Of a stretch of DNA of 64,000 nucleotides, positions 40,874 through 53,837 are shown piece by piece. Positions within the stretch are counted from its first letter, which is position 1; each line of letters starts with the position of its first letter. The notes under the pieces were generated by a model. That model was given only the letters and a program-made list of their open reading frames with translations, had not been told where the DNA came from and ran no database searches. The position numbers and the translations under genes were made by a program. The stretch spans positions 8,026,115 through 8,090,114 of the forward strand of contig SSBO01000001.1 in NCBI GenBank assembly GCA_005281725.1, written 5' to 3'. The DNA comes from Wuchereria bancrofti. Taxonomy: Eukaryota; Nematoda; Chromadorea; Rhabditida; Onchocercidae.

Positions 40874-43112
40874 TCAACTATTCTTAGATTCCGTACATGC
40901 TCGAATATTCTCCAACAACCATTGAAAGCCATTTTTAAGGCCTTCACCTGTGATTGCACATGTTGCACAGATACGCCAATTTCGATTATTTATCGAATTT
41001 AAGCCTATGTTATCGCTAATTTCCGACGCTGTCATTGCACCTTTTTCATCCATTTTATTGGCAAATACGACAAGCGGTATCTAAAAGAATAAAAGACAAA
41101 AAGAAAATTTTTTTTCTTTTCTTTCCTCCATTTATAAAAGCAATTTAAAGTAAGCGAACTTTTCTACTGGAAATAGAAATCAACAAAATTTTTAATTTCA
41201 GATATTGCCATTATAACTTCTCTCATTTCTTCCCTACCTTTTCTTCCCTCTTGTCTTTCACAGTCATTGCAGTTATACCACAAAATTTGCACACAACATT
41301 ACCAGTCAGTCTTCTACACTATATTTTATTATTATTATTATTATTAATCATTATTGTGAATGATTATTAGCGCTTAATCATATTCAGTTTATTTTAATGT
41401 AATTAATGATACTATTTTTGTAACTATTATAATAAGTTAAAAAAAGAGGAAATGAATGATGCTAATGATGAAAATTCAGCTGAACCGAATAACTTACTTA
41501 TTTTGGCGAACAGTAAGAAAGCTAATTTGTTGCTTATTTTCATGCGAATAGAAATGCACTCAAGAGCGCTTCAAATAATGGAAAAAAAAAAAGAGAATAA
41601 ACCACACAAAATTCCCTTAGCGATTTATTTTCAATAAGCACTTAAGATTAGCAAAATTATTCATTGAAAGTGAAGATGTGCTGATGATAAACTTTCTTTG
41701 AACAGATGTGTTAATTGCAAAACAAAACGATAGATATTATTTAATATTTAATTTATAATAGCTGATAAGTATTAATTAATGAAATTTCAAAAGATTTCAA
41801 ATTTTTAGCTTATCATCAACTTAATTATTAACAGGAAATTCCTTCTTTTTTCTCCTAATCCAAACTGAAACTTTGCTACGGTGAGGAAAATTAGCTGATG
41901 GTTATTGCTGATTAAAGGAAGCTTGAGAAACGTGAGAAATTCCCAAAGGATCAGAGTAATTGAAAAGATTTCTATAAACGTTAAAGGAATTTCAAATGCT
42001 GTTAACAGTTTTACGGCATGAATTATTTCTTTAAAAAAATAATTATCAGAAATGAAAGAACTTTATATATTTAATTACTATTTGAAAATTTCAAATTAAA
42101 CTGTCTAAGTTTACATTATCTTTCTAAATGTTTGTATTACTTAATGGATATATGATTCGGTAAGAAAAAGGAAGATAGAAAAAGCAAGGATATCTTTAGT
42201 AAATTTATAAATTTGGATATTTTTTTAAAACCTTTTTCCGGTTAAATTCTGTATGGTCCAACAGTAATCGTAATTCATCACAAATAACTGCTATCCGTAA
42301 TCGATCATTGCTATCAATCACAAATACCACACCATCTACTTCTTTGTAGTAATTCTCCCATAAATTTCGGTATTTACCTAAAAACACAAAAATTATTATA
42401 ACCAGTTTATTAGCTATAGTTTTTCAGACCTTGTAAACTGATAAGATTTTTCTGCATTTTTTTATCACTAATTTTGTAAAACCATTTTTTAAATAATTTC
42501 AAACAAAGAGAAAACTACCTTGTCCAGACATATCATGCACCAAAAATGTTGTATTGTTAAAAATAAATTTCTCAGTCGTATAACCAATTGTTGGTGTAAC
42601 CTAAGGGAAATTTGTTTAGTACGTTAAAAACTAAAAGTGATTTAAATTTAGATAGTGACAAATTTCAACAAAAATTTTACTTATATATGAAACAATATCT
42701 TTTTTTCTTTCTTTTTTTGAGAGAAGAAATAGTTGAAAAAAAAATCATGCTAATTAAATCAATGTTAGCTTCGAAATAAATCTTTTCAATTCAAAATATA
42801 TAATAAGTTTGTTGATTATATTAAGCAGTTTTTTTACAACCTATCAAATTGGTCATATTTTTTCATATTTTTTCTTTCATTTGATTACCATTTATTCATT
42901 TATTTGTTCCATGTTTTCAAAGTTAATTTATAGAAATTACATTTAAATATTTTGGAAATCATAAATTAAATAACCTGAGTCACTCGATCTTCTTCTTTTT
43001 TCATCTGATTGATGATTGTTGTTTTGCCACTATTATCAAGACCAATCATTAGAATATTTACCTGCTTTCGTGAAACACCCAAAGCAATCGAAATTTGTGA
43101 TAACAGTCCCAT
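40874..43112 (-). CDS. arl-6: ADP-ribosylation factor-like GTPase 6 (BBS3)
   Basis: Small GTPase that recruits the BBSome to membranes for traffic into cilia. Exons on the minus strand: 43112-42975, 42600-42519, 42377-42232 and 41080-40874; all phases close and give 190 residues, against 186 in human ARL6. The start MGLLSQIS has Gly2 for myristoylation-type membrane attachment, and the first ten residues resemble the human protein. GTP-binding motifs: P-loop GLDNSGKT, switch-2 [13 protein letters not shown], and NKMD for guanine specificity. [12 protein letters not shown] and the following [10 protein letters not shown] are the ARL6-type signature and separate it from ARL1/2/3/8. pal-1 lies next downstream on the same strand, as I recall for C. 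elegans. Confidence 0.95.
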
Positions 43113-45036
43113 TTATACGGTATGAACAATTTGATAATCAAATTGCTAAAATAATTGTATTATTTTTCTTGTGTCTTTTTTTTTGTATGAATGTGCTGAA
43201 ATTTTTTATAGTGCTATATTATGTATATAAGAAATCATTTTTTATCAGCTTTAAAAATTTTAATTTAAAACTAAATATACTGAAATCTTGACTTAAAGGG
43301 CAATGAAAATAACATACAATTAAAACGTTTTCTAAAATTTATTATTATATCATTTCGAATTATTATAACTTTATCGAATCATCAAAGTATTTATTGATAG
43401 TATTATACTGGGCAATACTATTTTCCTAACATAAATTAACAATAAAACAATATTATTTGTCTTAACAATAAATTTTTTCAAGTTGTAACAATAAAATTAT
43501 TATAAATAAAATTACCATAAATTACCAAAATAAAGGATGTCATAATAAAGATCACCAAAGTTACAGTTTTGATATAATTATGTAATGAAACTTCCTATTA
43601 TTATATTACCATTATATGGTTGCAAAATTTAAAACGAGAATGAAATTTCATTAAATTATACTACATAAGATAACAGAAAAGAAAAAGAAATTGCTGATAA
43701 AAATTTAATAATATTGCATTAAACTTCTGATTTTTAAATATAAATTTATCATTTAAAGAAATATGCAAGCTAATACAATCCAATTTTGACAACATCGTTT
43801 TATGAAATACTTAAAATATTGTTGATGTATGCATGTGTGTATGCGTTGCCATGACAACTTTCTTAGCAATAAAACTTGAAATAAGCTACTAACAAATCCC
43901 ATCATTTTACATTATCATTTAATGTTTTAAATCATCAATTTTTAATTGTTGTGTTCGTAAAAGAAAATTATATTTATTAATGAAAAGATTTTTTTTTTAG
44001 CAAGATTAGTAGAATTATTTAACGAATTATACCACTGTAGATTTTAATAAATAATAGAAATCAAAAAATATGTGAAATGGATGAGCTATAATTTCTGATC
44101 AGTTTTTAAATATATTTGATAAGAAAATTTTTTTTAGTATATCTACCTGCCAAGAAAATTTATTTTTTGATTAATTTTGAAGTATGTTCGATAAGAAAAT
44201 GATATATATTAGCTGATAACATAATTTACTATAAATACATTTGTATATCAAATATGGTTGAGCTCTTTCGATATCAAGTGATAAAGAAAAATCCTGGACA
44301 CTACGAGCAGATTAATCGATTGCTTTTTCCAATTTAATTTTAAAATGTCTTGACATAATTTTAAAATGTCTTGACTAATAAGACACTATTTGGCTAGAAA
44401 AAATGAGCACTATGTTAATTCTTGAAATGTTATCCCGAGTTATGCTATTTCATATTAGTGATAGTGAGAGATCTTCGAATGGAAATCCTTGTTTTGTATC
44501 GAAAAGAGAACTGAACTCATAAATAAATCCTAAACTGATAAATCCTACATTTCCCACTATCATATTGTAATCAAACAAATGCCGCAAAATCCTTTTATCA
44601 GGTGGCTTGCTGTAAATCTTCAGACCAATTAAACTTTTATTGGATGTCATACTTATGTTACATAAAATACTTTCTAATACAGCACTAATGTAAACAGATT
44701 AAGCAAACTAGGTTAGCTTAGTAATTAACAGTATAAATAACCCGTAAAAACGAGAAAGGAACTGACTACAATGAAATTATTACAACAAAGAAAAAAATGT
44801 AAAACAAATGTATTCTTAGGGTCAAACTTCACTGCAATTTTCCACCACTTGAAAAATCTAAACAGTGAAAAGATGCTCTCAATATCTAACACTGAAGTTG
44901 ATTATGACATAATGTATTTAACTTATTCATGAAATGGTATTATATTTTGACTCGTCTTATTACATTTACTTCTAACAAAAGCCTGTTATGTATCCTTTAA
45001 ACAAGATTACCCATCATACAATATATCTATGAGATA
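43113..45036. other. intergenic, arl-6 to emc-7
   Basis: AT-rich spacer of 1.9 kb. A 21-bp motif (TTTTAAAATGTCTTGAC) is repeated at about 44338-44375. A 66-codon minus-strand ORF (44650-44450) has no recognisable features and is not called. Confidence 0.5.
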
Positions 45037-46422
45037 TCACTGCCGTTTTTTGTTTCCTGTTGTTGTTCTTTTTGTTTTTTTTGGATTTCCACCAAACCAT
45101 GAAGCCAACATTTCCGAAACATCAGGGACGTCCATCTGCGGCATAGTTTTAGTCATTTCCTAAAACCAATAAATTATTACCTTTGAGTATTACTGCAAAA
45201 AAGATAAAATGTAGGACAGATTCGTCACTAAATAAATTGAATTTCCATTAAAGTTTAAGATTTTTTTTGAACAAACTTCATCACTCGGTCATAGGTGCAA
45301 AACGCATAATTGTATTTTTTCATATATTACAAAAGCATAGATAATTCCCTGTTTGATGATACTGATTATCCTTCGACAAAAAGGTATGCAATAATGGATT
45401 AAAGTAAAGAGAAAAAAAAAAGACTAATTATTTACCTTTTTGATTTCAGGATCATTTGCATTAACAAGCTTTGGTAATATAACAAGTAAAACAAGAGGTA
45501 CAACCATCATTAAAATCATTGGATTAGTAAGTATGTCTGTTAAATGCCATTCTTCTCGAGGCCGAAAATAGTTAATTTGGTGGACTGCATTCAAGCGCAA
45601 GGGGTATGGAAGTGAAGATACTAGTGATGGCTGAAATGAATTGAACATCTAAAATTAACCGACTGGTTAGAATACCATAATCCCAGAAAGACTGACGCAA
45701 TGAATTCTGGTGTGTAGTGAAATGGAAAAATCATAAACAGTTTAAATTCCCCATAAATTCCACAAATAGAAGCGAAGAGTACACTAAAATAACGCTATAA
45801 AAACTAACCTGCAATAAATTAAGTCGCCGCGCCCTTATTTTACCTTTCGAGGTAATATCAACTCGTACTGGTTCAAAAGCATAATCGATGTTTGAAATTT
45901 CAATAATATAAGAACCTGGTGGAACTCCTGAAACTACAAACGAACCATCTTGCCTGGAAATAAATTTTATAATTTATGACTTTATAGATATAAATCGTTT
46001 AATATGCCCAATTCCATTCCCACATTTGGAAAAATGCTCAGTATCTTCCCGTAATTTTATCCAACATTCCGGAACAGATCATTCCAACTTCCTTATACAA
46101 AATATTTTAGGAGATATCCATCCTAACTCCTCTGAACAAAACCGCTCAGACATAAGCGACTTCAATCTATTTGAAAGTTAAGATGTAAAGTTAAAATAAA
46201 CTGTTTGATAACCAACCTTACAAATGCAACATGTTTAAAATCATAATTCACCAGCACACGACTTGGACTTAACTTGTCATTTCCAGCAGTAAATGATTCT
46301 GGGAAAATGATTTGTCCTTCGATTTTATAGGTAGCCGCAACATCCTCAACTGTTGATTCCAATGCTGCTACTAATTCTTGCAGGACAGACAGAAATAATG
46401 GCAATAATAAAAACCTTGTCAT
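45037..46422 (-). CDS. emc-7: ER membrane protein complex subunit 7
   Basis: Subunit of the EMC, which inserts tail-anchored and multipass proteins into the ER membrane. Exons on the minus strand: 46422-46217, 45953-45809, 45648-45436 and 45159-45037, 228 residues against 242 in human EMC7. A signal peptide (MTRFLLLPLFLSVLQELVAA) leads into the lumenal beta-sandwich (QDGSFVVSGVPPGSYIIEI, FEPVRVDITSKGKIRAR). Then come SLPYPLRLNAVHQINYF and the transmembrane segment after LTNPMILMM, which ends in LLVILPKLVNANDPE. The C-terminus is a short basic tail ending GNKKRQ, facing the cytosol. A possible earlier ATG at 46452 would add ten residues before the leader; I prefer 46422 because a splice-acceptor-like AG lies just before it. 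Confidence 0.93.
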
Positions 46423-46672
46423 TACCTTCAGATAAAAAAATCTAAACTGCAAAATTTTTTAAAGGAAAATTCAAATAGTGAGAAGAAAAACATTCAATTG
46501 CATTCAAAAAATATGAGATGATAGCATTATGAAGCAAAGCTTTAAACTGACAGAAAAAAATGCATCTGATAATCGCCTTTACTGAACATTCTTAAAAGGA
46601 ACCATAAACAAAATTGAAAAATTATTACATGACAGAGAAATGATCTAAAACTGAACAAATATCTTACAGCAA

Positions 46673-46715
<43 letters not shown>

Positions 46716-47362
46716 TAGCAAATAAACGATGATAACAATAAAGAAGAAAACAAAAATAAACAAAAATAGGAAAACAAAAATTAACAGGTAAAAGAATCAC
46801 CTTTGATAAATACCAATATGTCCAGCCAAAATTTATGTCTAGTGTGTAATGGACTTTATCAAACACGTATTATTATATATAACAATGAAAGTGATGACTC
46901 AATCATGTGAACTTTACACAACTATCAAAATTAACACAAATTAGCTAAATAATATGGTAATATTACCAGTAGTATTCATCTGAATGACATTTCTGTTCAT
47001 ATAATTCAAAAATACATTGTATAAAATGCTACTGAAATAATATTACCATAATCAATAGAAAAAATAAGGCTTTCTTGAAGTCTTGTCTGAAACCTTTACC
47101 GCACAATTCAATAATTCACCCAACTGATGACAACATAACATAGACTGCAACATTTCGACACATGACAACATATATTAAAGATGTAAATCGTGGTGGCACA
47201 GAAATGAACCATTGAATATTGTCGCCACATGATAGGAATGATGTCGATAAAAAAATGACTTACAGGCTTGAAAGTGAAATTGCTGTACTGCATTGTGTCC
47301 CAAAATTAAAATATGAAAATATGAGCTACAAAGTAGACATGCACAAATAAATAATAAGTGAA
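46423..47362. other. intergenic, emc-7 to ARPC4
   Basis: 0.94 kb with an (AAT)n microsatellite at about 46677-46714. No gene seen. The short spacing between two same-strand genes leaves room for a shared transcript. Confidence 0.5.
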
Positions 47363-49414
47363 TTAATTGAAACGCTTCAAGAATTCTTCGGCAGACACTC
47401 GAGCACGAGCATTCAATGCCAATTTCATATCGCTAATTTCCTGCAAAAACCATTCTCTTTTATATGCACAGTTAAACTCCAGCAGTAGAATATAATAATT
47501 TTAGTATGAGAATGACTATAACAAGCCGAAACTATCAACAAACCGAAAGTTTCCAAATTTAATTCATAAAACTTTTATCTGGATGATAACAGCGCTTTCC
47601 TCACTATGTTGAATACCTGAGCAGTTAAAACGCTAATGATTAAAATGCCAAAAACCTCTAAAAATTAAAAAAAATCAAAGCCTAAAAAAACTAGAACTCA
47701 AATACACGTTTTCTATCGATAGTTGATGAAAGAACATTCTACGAGGAATTTAAGGATAACGATGCAAAAATGAATCAAATTTCTCAAATTTAGCAAACAA
47801 ACGTTGATAACGCAGTATAAAAAATCGACAAAAGATTAGCAAATTAAAGTGAAACAAATGTAGTTTTTGAAACTTTAAGCAAGATATTCCACAATTTCGG
47901 ATGTACACGACAATATAAACCATGTAAGTATTGCATATGTAAATACATACTTTGTCAATTTCCTGCATAAAGTGAATCAAGAAATCAACCAATTTGTGCT
48001 TATACATCATTTCCGTATGCGTTGCAGTTATCAAAAACGATATATCATAACCAGGCATTGGCTTTCTATAAAAATTAATTCTATTATACGTGAAAAAAAA
48101 AACGAAATAGCCGTTTTTCATAATCAGAATTTTGTTACACATATAGAATCTGCTCGTAACTTAATAGAAAAAGTTTAACTGCAATATTACTGGACAAATA
48201 ATTTAATAGAAGTTAACCTTCTGAGTATAATAAAGTTATCAGCCCTCTGACACATAAAACGTGTAAACTTGTGAGTTAAAATCTTTTCAATATCATCAGC
48301 TTGTTTCACGGCAATACTGACGCGCACCGAATTAATCGATGGCTCGATTAAGACACGCTCCTGCTTGTTACGTGATACAACTACTGGAGTTAACAGAAGT
48401 TCGGATGATGTGCCAACTTCTACCTAAAATTATCATTTGATTTTCACTCTAAGAATGCATAACTGAAATGCTACAGATAGTAGCGATAAGATATCCATAG
48501 GGATGAACAGATGTTTCTGAACCTTACGGGGGTACCAATTAATGAATGCTCAAGTCTTACACATGAGTGAATTATCCAAGTATATACTCTACATATTTTT
48601 TTGATTTGATAATGATAACTAAACTAGAGTAAATGCAGGAAGCAATATCACTCTATGCTTTGTTTAAAATACTGCAAACTGAAATTTTTTCCTTTTTTTC
48701 CAGTTTTTCGACTTCCCGATTTCTGAATATTTCTCACTACCGATTGAAAAAATAACAAATACATAAATTCAGAATGAAAGTATATTCGGAAACTATGTTA
48801 GAATACAAATTATTTACGCAAAACATTTAGGTACTTACTTCCGGTTTGTTATACCTTTCAACTACTTGCGAGCTGAACTGTTCCAGACACATTGCAGCTT
48901 CCAATGTTTTCCGTACAGCCTCCAAATATGGCTGCAGCGTGGCACTCTACAAACGACTATTGATCACTCTATTGATTTGTGCTATAGTACGACTGTTAAT
49001 ATACTAAATGATTTGCCACTTCTATGAAAATAACTACTTATCGTTTTGAATTTAAGAGAAAAGAAGGAATCTCATCATGGTATTACAGACTTTAAAACTA
49101 TTCTTTAACGAATGATATATATACTGGCAATTATCTTTAACCACATTCAGTTTGGCTGTAGCAATAATAAATCACATAAACTGAATCAATTTCACTACAG
49201 CAAAAGTTTATCCTTAACATTATTTTAAATCTTCAAGATAATTCATTCTGTTAAAGGTCGAATTCTCAACAAGCATTGCCAGATATGGCCGCATTAAATG
49301 AATGATCAACTAAACAGATGAATAAATAGACAAGTACGACCAAAAATGTCAAAAAGAAAAGAAATGAATAAGCAAACAAACAATAAGCGAATAAGTAAAT
49401 CAAGAACATACCAT
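47363..49414 (-). CDS. arx-6: Arp2/3 complex subunit 4 (p20, ARPC4)
   Basis: Structural core subunit of the Arp2/3 complex, which nucleates branched actin. Exons on the minus strand: 49414-49412 (the ATG alone, inferred), 48946-48839, 48423-48218, 48065-47951 and 47440-47363. Together they give 169 residues, against 168 in human ARPC4. The chain is conserved throughout: [20 protein letters not shown] at the start, then [50 protein letters not shown] and [16 protein letters not shown] at the end. The first residue is inferred: an ATG is followed at once by the donor GTATGT, and the next exon starts with the second codon. The rest is certain. Confidence 0.94.
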
Positions 49415-49473
49415 TTCTTATGGGTATATACTTCTCACTCAATTTATATGCAAGCTCTAAATGTCCAAGCTCT
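49415..49473 (-). other. coding-like stretch joined to the ARPC4 start exon
   Basis: After an acceptor-like TTGCAG (minus strand, about 49479-49474), 20 codons are open up to AAATG|GTATGT. They read [20 protein letters not shown], ending in phase 1, whereas ARPC4 needs phase 0 from the overlapping ATG. It may be 5' UTR of ARPC4 that looks coding by chance, or an exon of another gene or pseudogene sharing the donor. Confidence 0.25.
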
Positions 49474-50544
49474 GCAACAAATTTGAATATTATAATTACA
49501 GAGAAAACAAATTTTAAAATAATAATAATAGCTAATGTAAAAAATTAAAAAAAAAATTGTTGGTGTGAAATATTAAAACCTAAATCTAACACAAAAATGC
49601 TAGCGTCTTATGTAAATATCAGAAATTTCCTAACAATTCAATAAACAATCATAAATTAGTAAAATAACTTATCACTAACTTTGATTTTTATCACTTTAAA
49701 AAAAATTCTGCACAAATTTAATTTGAATCCAAAAGAAAAAATACCACAAAAAATATACTTAGAGACTAACTAAACGATTCACTTTTGTCTTAGACTAATG
49801 AAAATGCAATTTTCGAAAACACGAATTATAAAACATAGAAAAAAATATGCTCACGTACGTGTGCACGTAAGTACAAGTGCACGCTTAAATAATCATTGTT
49901 CGTGAATACAATAAGAAAAAACACAGGGCACTTTTTAGAGAAGATAAAATACAGTAGGTAAGCTATAACTTCGGGAATCTGTTGAAACTGTTGCAGCTTT
50001 GTTTTTGATAATACTCTAAAAGTTAAGTAAATGATGATAATAGGTAATTATTTATTAGAATATAGAATTTTTCATTATTATGTCACCATTTTTAACAAAT
50101 AATTTCTTTAATTGAAAAAAATTAGGGAAAAGTTTGAAATGAAATGAAAATAAACTTTATTAAAAGTTGTACGATCATGTAAAAGAATTTTACGTACATA
50201 ACTTATACAATACTTAAGAAATAAGAAATTCATTATGTAAAAATATTCAAATAGATTTAATAAAATAACGCAAAGCAACTGCATTTGTTTAGATGCAATG
50301 GCGCAGTTGTTAATTGGTGGTGTCATTGTGCAAAACCACTTTGTAGTTCAAATCTTGTGCATTGATAGATACAATCTTTGAGCCAATCCTTAACATACAT
50401 TTCACAGCTGTGGTGACAAAATGATAGGACTGAGCACATGGAGGAACTGCCTCTTTTCCTTATTCCTTCTTCTTCTTACTTGCCGATACGACTAATTAGT
50501 CCAGGTAAGATATTCTTGAACCTTTTTTTCCTTGAGGTTAATCA
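49474..50544. other. intergenic, nothing recognised
   Basis: AT-rich spacer upstream of ARPC4. The 72-codon minus-strand ORF at 50326-50108 shows no motif. Confidence 0.45.
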
Positions 50545-50790
50545 TCACCACCCCAAACAGTCTTTTTGCATTGTAAATTAACTTCCTTATCAATCAGCTC
50601 ATAACGCATCCATTTACAGAGCTTTCCAATTTCTTAATTTGCTTCAAAAGCCAAATTAAGACAGTAAAACATAGCTGACATTTTTATGTTTCCCAGGCAA
50701 TTTTCCGTACATTTATAAAACTATAGTTGTTCATCGTCGACTTTCGATGACCCATAATTGAGCTGCTTGTTTTCAATTTTTTAAAATAAC
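50545..50790 (-). mobile_element. possible decayed mariner-type transposase
   Basis: One minus-strand frame (about 50790 to 50552) reads nearly through, with two in-frame stops. It carries GSSKVDDEQL, reminiscent of the RPSxVDDxQL linker, and IGKLCKWMRYEL, reminiscent of the KLDKWVPHEL segment of mariner transposases. A following TVW resembles the later KVMVTVWW motif after an internal deletion. The catalytic region is absent. The likeness is short, so this is tentative. Confidence 0.35.
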
Positions 50791-51738
50791 AACTACACAA
50801 TGTTTTTTTTTGGCTAAGTACGTTGTTGCTATAACAAATTGCTTCTTTTATTTCGTAAGCCTTTTTGGTAGGAAAAAAAAATCAAGTTAGAAATGCGCAT
50901 CAAACTAATATACAATATAATCACATTTTTTAGAATGTATTAATATGAAGAACACCAAAAAGGTATTACTTTCGTTAAATCAAATATAATTAACTAAGTA
51001 ACAAATTAATGGCATACAGTACTACTAGATAATTTTTACAAGATTCATTCCGAACGAATATTAAACAAAATAAATAAAAGGAAAATATACGAAGTGATTG
51101 TGAAATCAAGCTAAACAAGATCAAGTTCCTCAAATATTATATTATTTTAAGGTTCCATTTTCTAAAGAAACAACAAATAGGGTTAGTAATCTATTCCGCG
51201 ATTGCAGACAAAAATCCGCAGAATTACCGATTAACGACTGATCAAGCTAACGATAATAGTAAAAATTTCTCCATATATTATATATTACTATAAATATAAA
51301 AACTTTATAGCTTCTCTTCTCTATCTTTTTTACAACATTTCAAACTCGCTTACTTCTATCCTAACTAGATTCATTCCCTCATTATTTCTATTCCATCACG
51401 AAGATTTATTTTACTATTATTTTAATATTCCAGCTCTTAAAGAACATAAAAAAAATTAAACAAGACAGGAAAATTAAAGTAACGCGGTAATTCGAGACAT
51501 AAACTACCTTCGAAGCGAAAGAACTCCACTTTTTCTTCATCATACTTCAGGGAGCTTTTGTTATATTAGCGGCTATAACTTCGAAATTTATATTAATTTG
51601 TCACATTTACGTAGCCTATTGCTAATAGTCTAGCAGTCATCTTCAGTGAAAAATGCTAACAGTCATTTGCAGTGAAAGTTATATTTGGAGGAATTTAACA
51701 ATCAGCTAGATTAATAAAGATCACTTTGAAAATGACTG
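50791..51738. other. intergenic, downstream of PNPO
   Basis: AT-rich 3' flank of the pyridoxamine-phosphate oxidase gene; no coding signal. Confidence 0.5.
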
Positions 51739-53837
51739 TCACGGCGAAAGACGCTTAATTAACCATTCCATTTCATTCCCTTTTTTTTCAAATACAATAC
51801 GATCGTGTATCCGATCAGACTGACCTTGCCAAAATTCGAAATAGTTTGGACACAATCTATAACCACCCCTGCAACATTCGTCATTCCTGATTATACCGAT
51901 GAACTTTCCTTATTGATTATGATTATGGCGAAAAAAATTACTTTTTCATTGAGTTCCTAGGTAGTGCAGAAAAACAGCTGAGGCTAATTATAATAATGAA
52001 ATAAATAATGAAACAAGTCCTCACCAGTCTTCCGGTCTAGTGATTGTTTTTTCACCTTCTTCAACAACAAGCTTTTCGAGCTTCTCTCTCTTGTCTTCTA
52101 GATACTACAAAAAGTAAAAACGCATTCAAAGTTTAGAAATTAAGTTTTGAACGAGAGCAATCAAATTACATGTCACGAATTTATTCTCAAATGAAAAAGA
52201 TAATTTGGAACAGAAATGAATATCACTTGAATACTAACCAGTTTCACTCATTCTCTTATATCATTTAAGATAATTATATTATTCAGCAATTAATTTAAAT
52301 TATTTGAGCTGATCTCATCTCTTTTCGAATGCATTTCGATGTTCACAAGCCAGTGATATCCAACTGTCACAATGGATAAGGAAATTTTTTCTAGTATTTT
52401 GAACTTTACATATGTCTATAGTTTAATGAAAAATATTTGCTCCATCATTCCTACTGGCATTACATTTACAAATGGCGAAGAAATGCCCTAAAGAGAGATC
52501 TAACCTGTCTATTTGAAATAACCTTGCTTTGTTCGCTGACTTTTGAACCAATGCGACTTTTTAATGGCCGTTGATACCAGTAAGCCTCTGCTGCTTCAAG
52601 AGGCAATTTCTCAAGTTTGCCCTCCATTCGAATCTAAATCTTAGTGTTTTACAAATCACCACAAATTTACAAATACAAATCACTGTAAACTTAATTAAAC
52701 AATACAACAATTACTAGCAAACAGACAAATATACAAACTGCAGGCACTAAAATTGTTCAATCACTCAGCGTAATACGCTTCTTAGCGGCCTAAAGCTCAC
52801 CGGCCAGAAACTGTTAATGATCCTAACAAGCTTTAATACTGAACATTCCTTCAAACTACTCCGCTCCTACAATAAAAGGAATTTCCGGATAAACGAAATT
52901 GCTTACTTGTCGATCAACATGAGGCCAGTAAAACAGCATGGAAGCATAAGGATTTTTATCGATTTGCATTCCTTTGGCACTATTATAGTGTGTGTAGAAG
53001 CACAGACCTTCTCTGTCATAATCTTTCATTAAAACCATTCGTGACTTGGGTTGATTATTAAAAACCTAAAAAATTGGCTAATTTTCCTTTCAGTAATGTT
53101 ATCAAAGCAATACAAATATTTCATAGTTGAAAGAAAACGGTTTTATTTTATGGTTGGAAAAAGACAGACAATCAAAAAGTACTCTATAAATTAAAAGCAA
53201 ATGACCGAAAAACAACTTACAGTTGAAAGGCAAACAGCATTAACTTCTTCAAATGTTACATCCTTATTTTCTGCAGCATTTTTGAACCATATATCGAAAA
53301 GTTCAAACGGATTTTTTGATGGTAAATTTTCTTCCAATAGGAACGGTTCTTCTTTATTATAGTACGGTTTTCGTAAATCTGGAACAGAATGAATTTCCAA
53401 CTAAAACTGAAAAAAGCGAAGTTGATGTATTCGTCTAAAATCTGATATATAATATACAACACCAAAAGTTCTCAGAAACTGAAAAAAGACATGTAATATT
53501 GATAGATTTTTGCAACGCTTAATGCTAAGACGATTCACGTACGGTCACAAGTTGATGCATAGAAAAAATAATAGTAGAGCTGAATCATTTGAAAGAATTT
53601 TAAGCCTTACGAGTTATTAGAGATGCGAAATTTCGAACATTAAAGTTTACCCTTAACATTCATACCGAATTCCTCGAGATATCCACCCGACATCACTCTC
53701 TTGAAAACTGCATGAAATAAATCGTTCAGAGCAATAATTGATGATGCTGCAAACTGGAGACGATGAGACAATAGGAATTTAGAAAAATAATTTAGCAGCA
53801 ATGGCCTTTGAGAAAACATAACTAAAATAAGTGCCAT
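51739..53837 (-). CDS. pyridoxamine 5'-phosphate oxidase (FMN-dependent)
   Basis: Oxidises pyridoxine or pyridoxamine 5'-phosphate to pyridoxal 5'-phosphate with FMN and oxygen (vitamin B6 salvage). Exons on the minus strand: 53837-53658 (start less sure), 53400-53221, 53065-52907, 52633-52505, 52104-52025 and 51868-51739; phases close, about 285 residues against 261 in human PNPO. Visible landmarks: [58 protein letters not shown] and DRQ. Near the end is [14 protein letters not shown], which fits the family signature, and the chain ends WLIKRLSP. The first exon is proposed because AAT|GTTAAG fits phase 0 with the acceptor before LEIHSVPD. Its leader ([20 protein letters not shown]) looks like a mitochondrial or ER targeting sequence, unlike the cytosolic human enzyme, but [10 protein letters not shown] within the exon could be the real start. 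Confidence 0.92.

Noticed and set aside
44450..44650. 66-codon minus-strand ORF between arl-6 and emc-7
   Set aside because: No motif, no splice or flanking evidence, and length within chance expectation for this interval.
47750..48142. 130-codon minus-strand ORF
   Set aside because: It is read-through of the ARPC4 exon 48065-47951 into its introns, not a separate gene.
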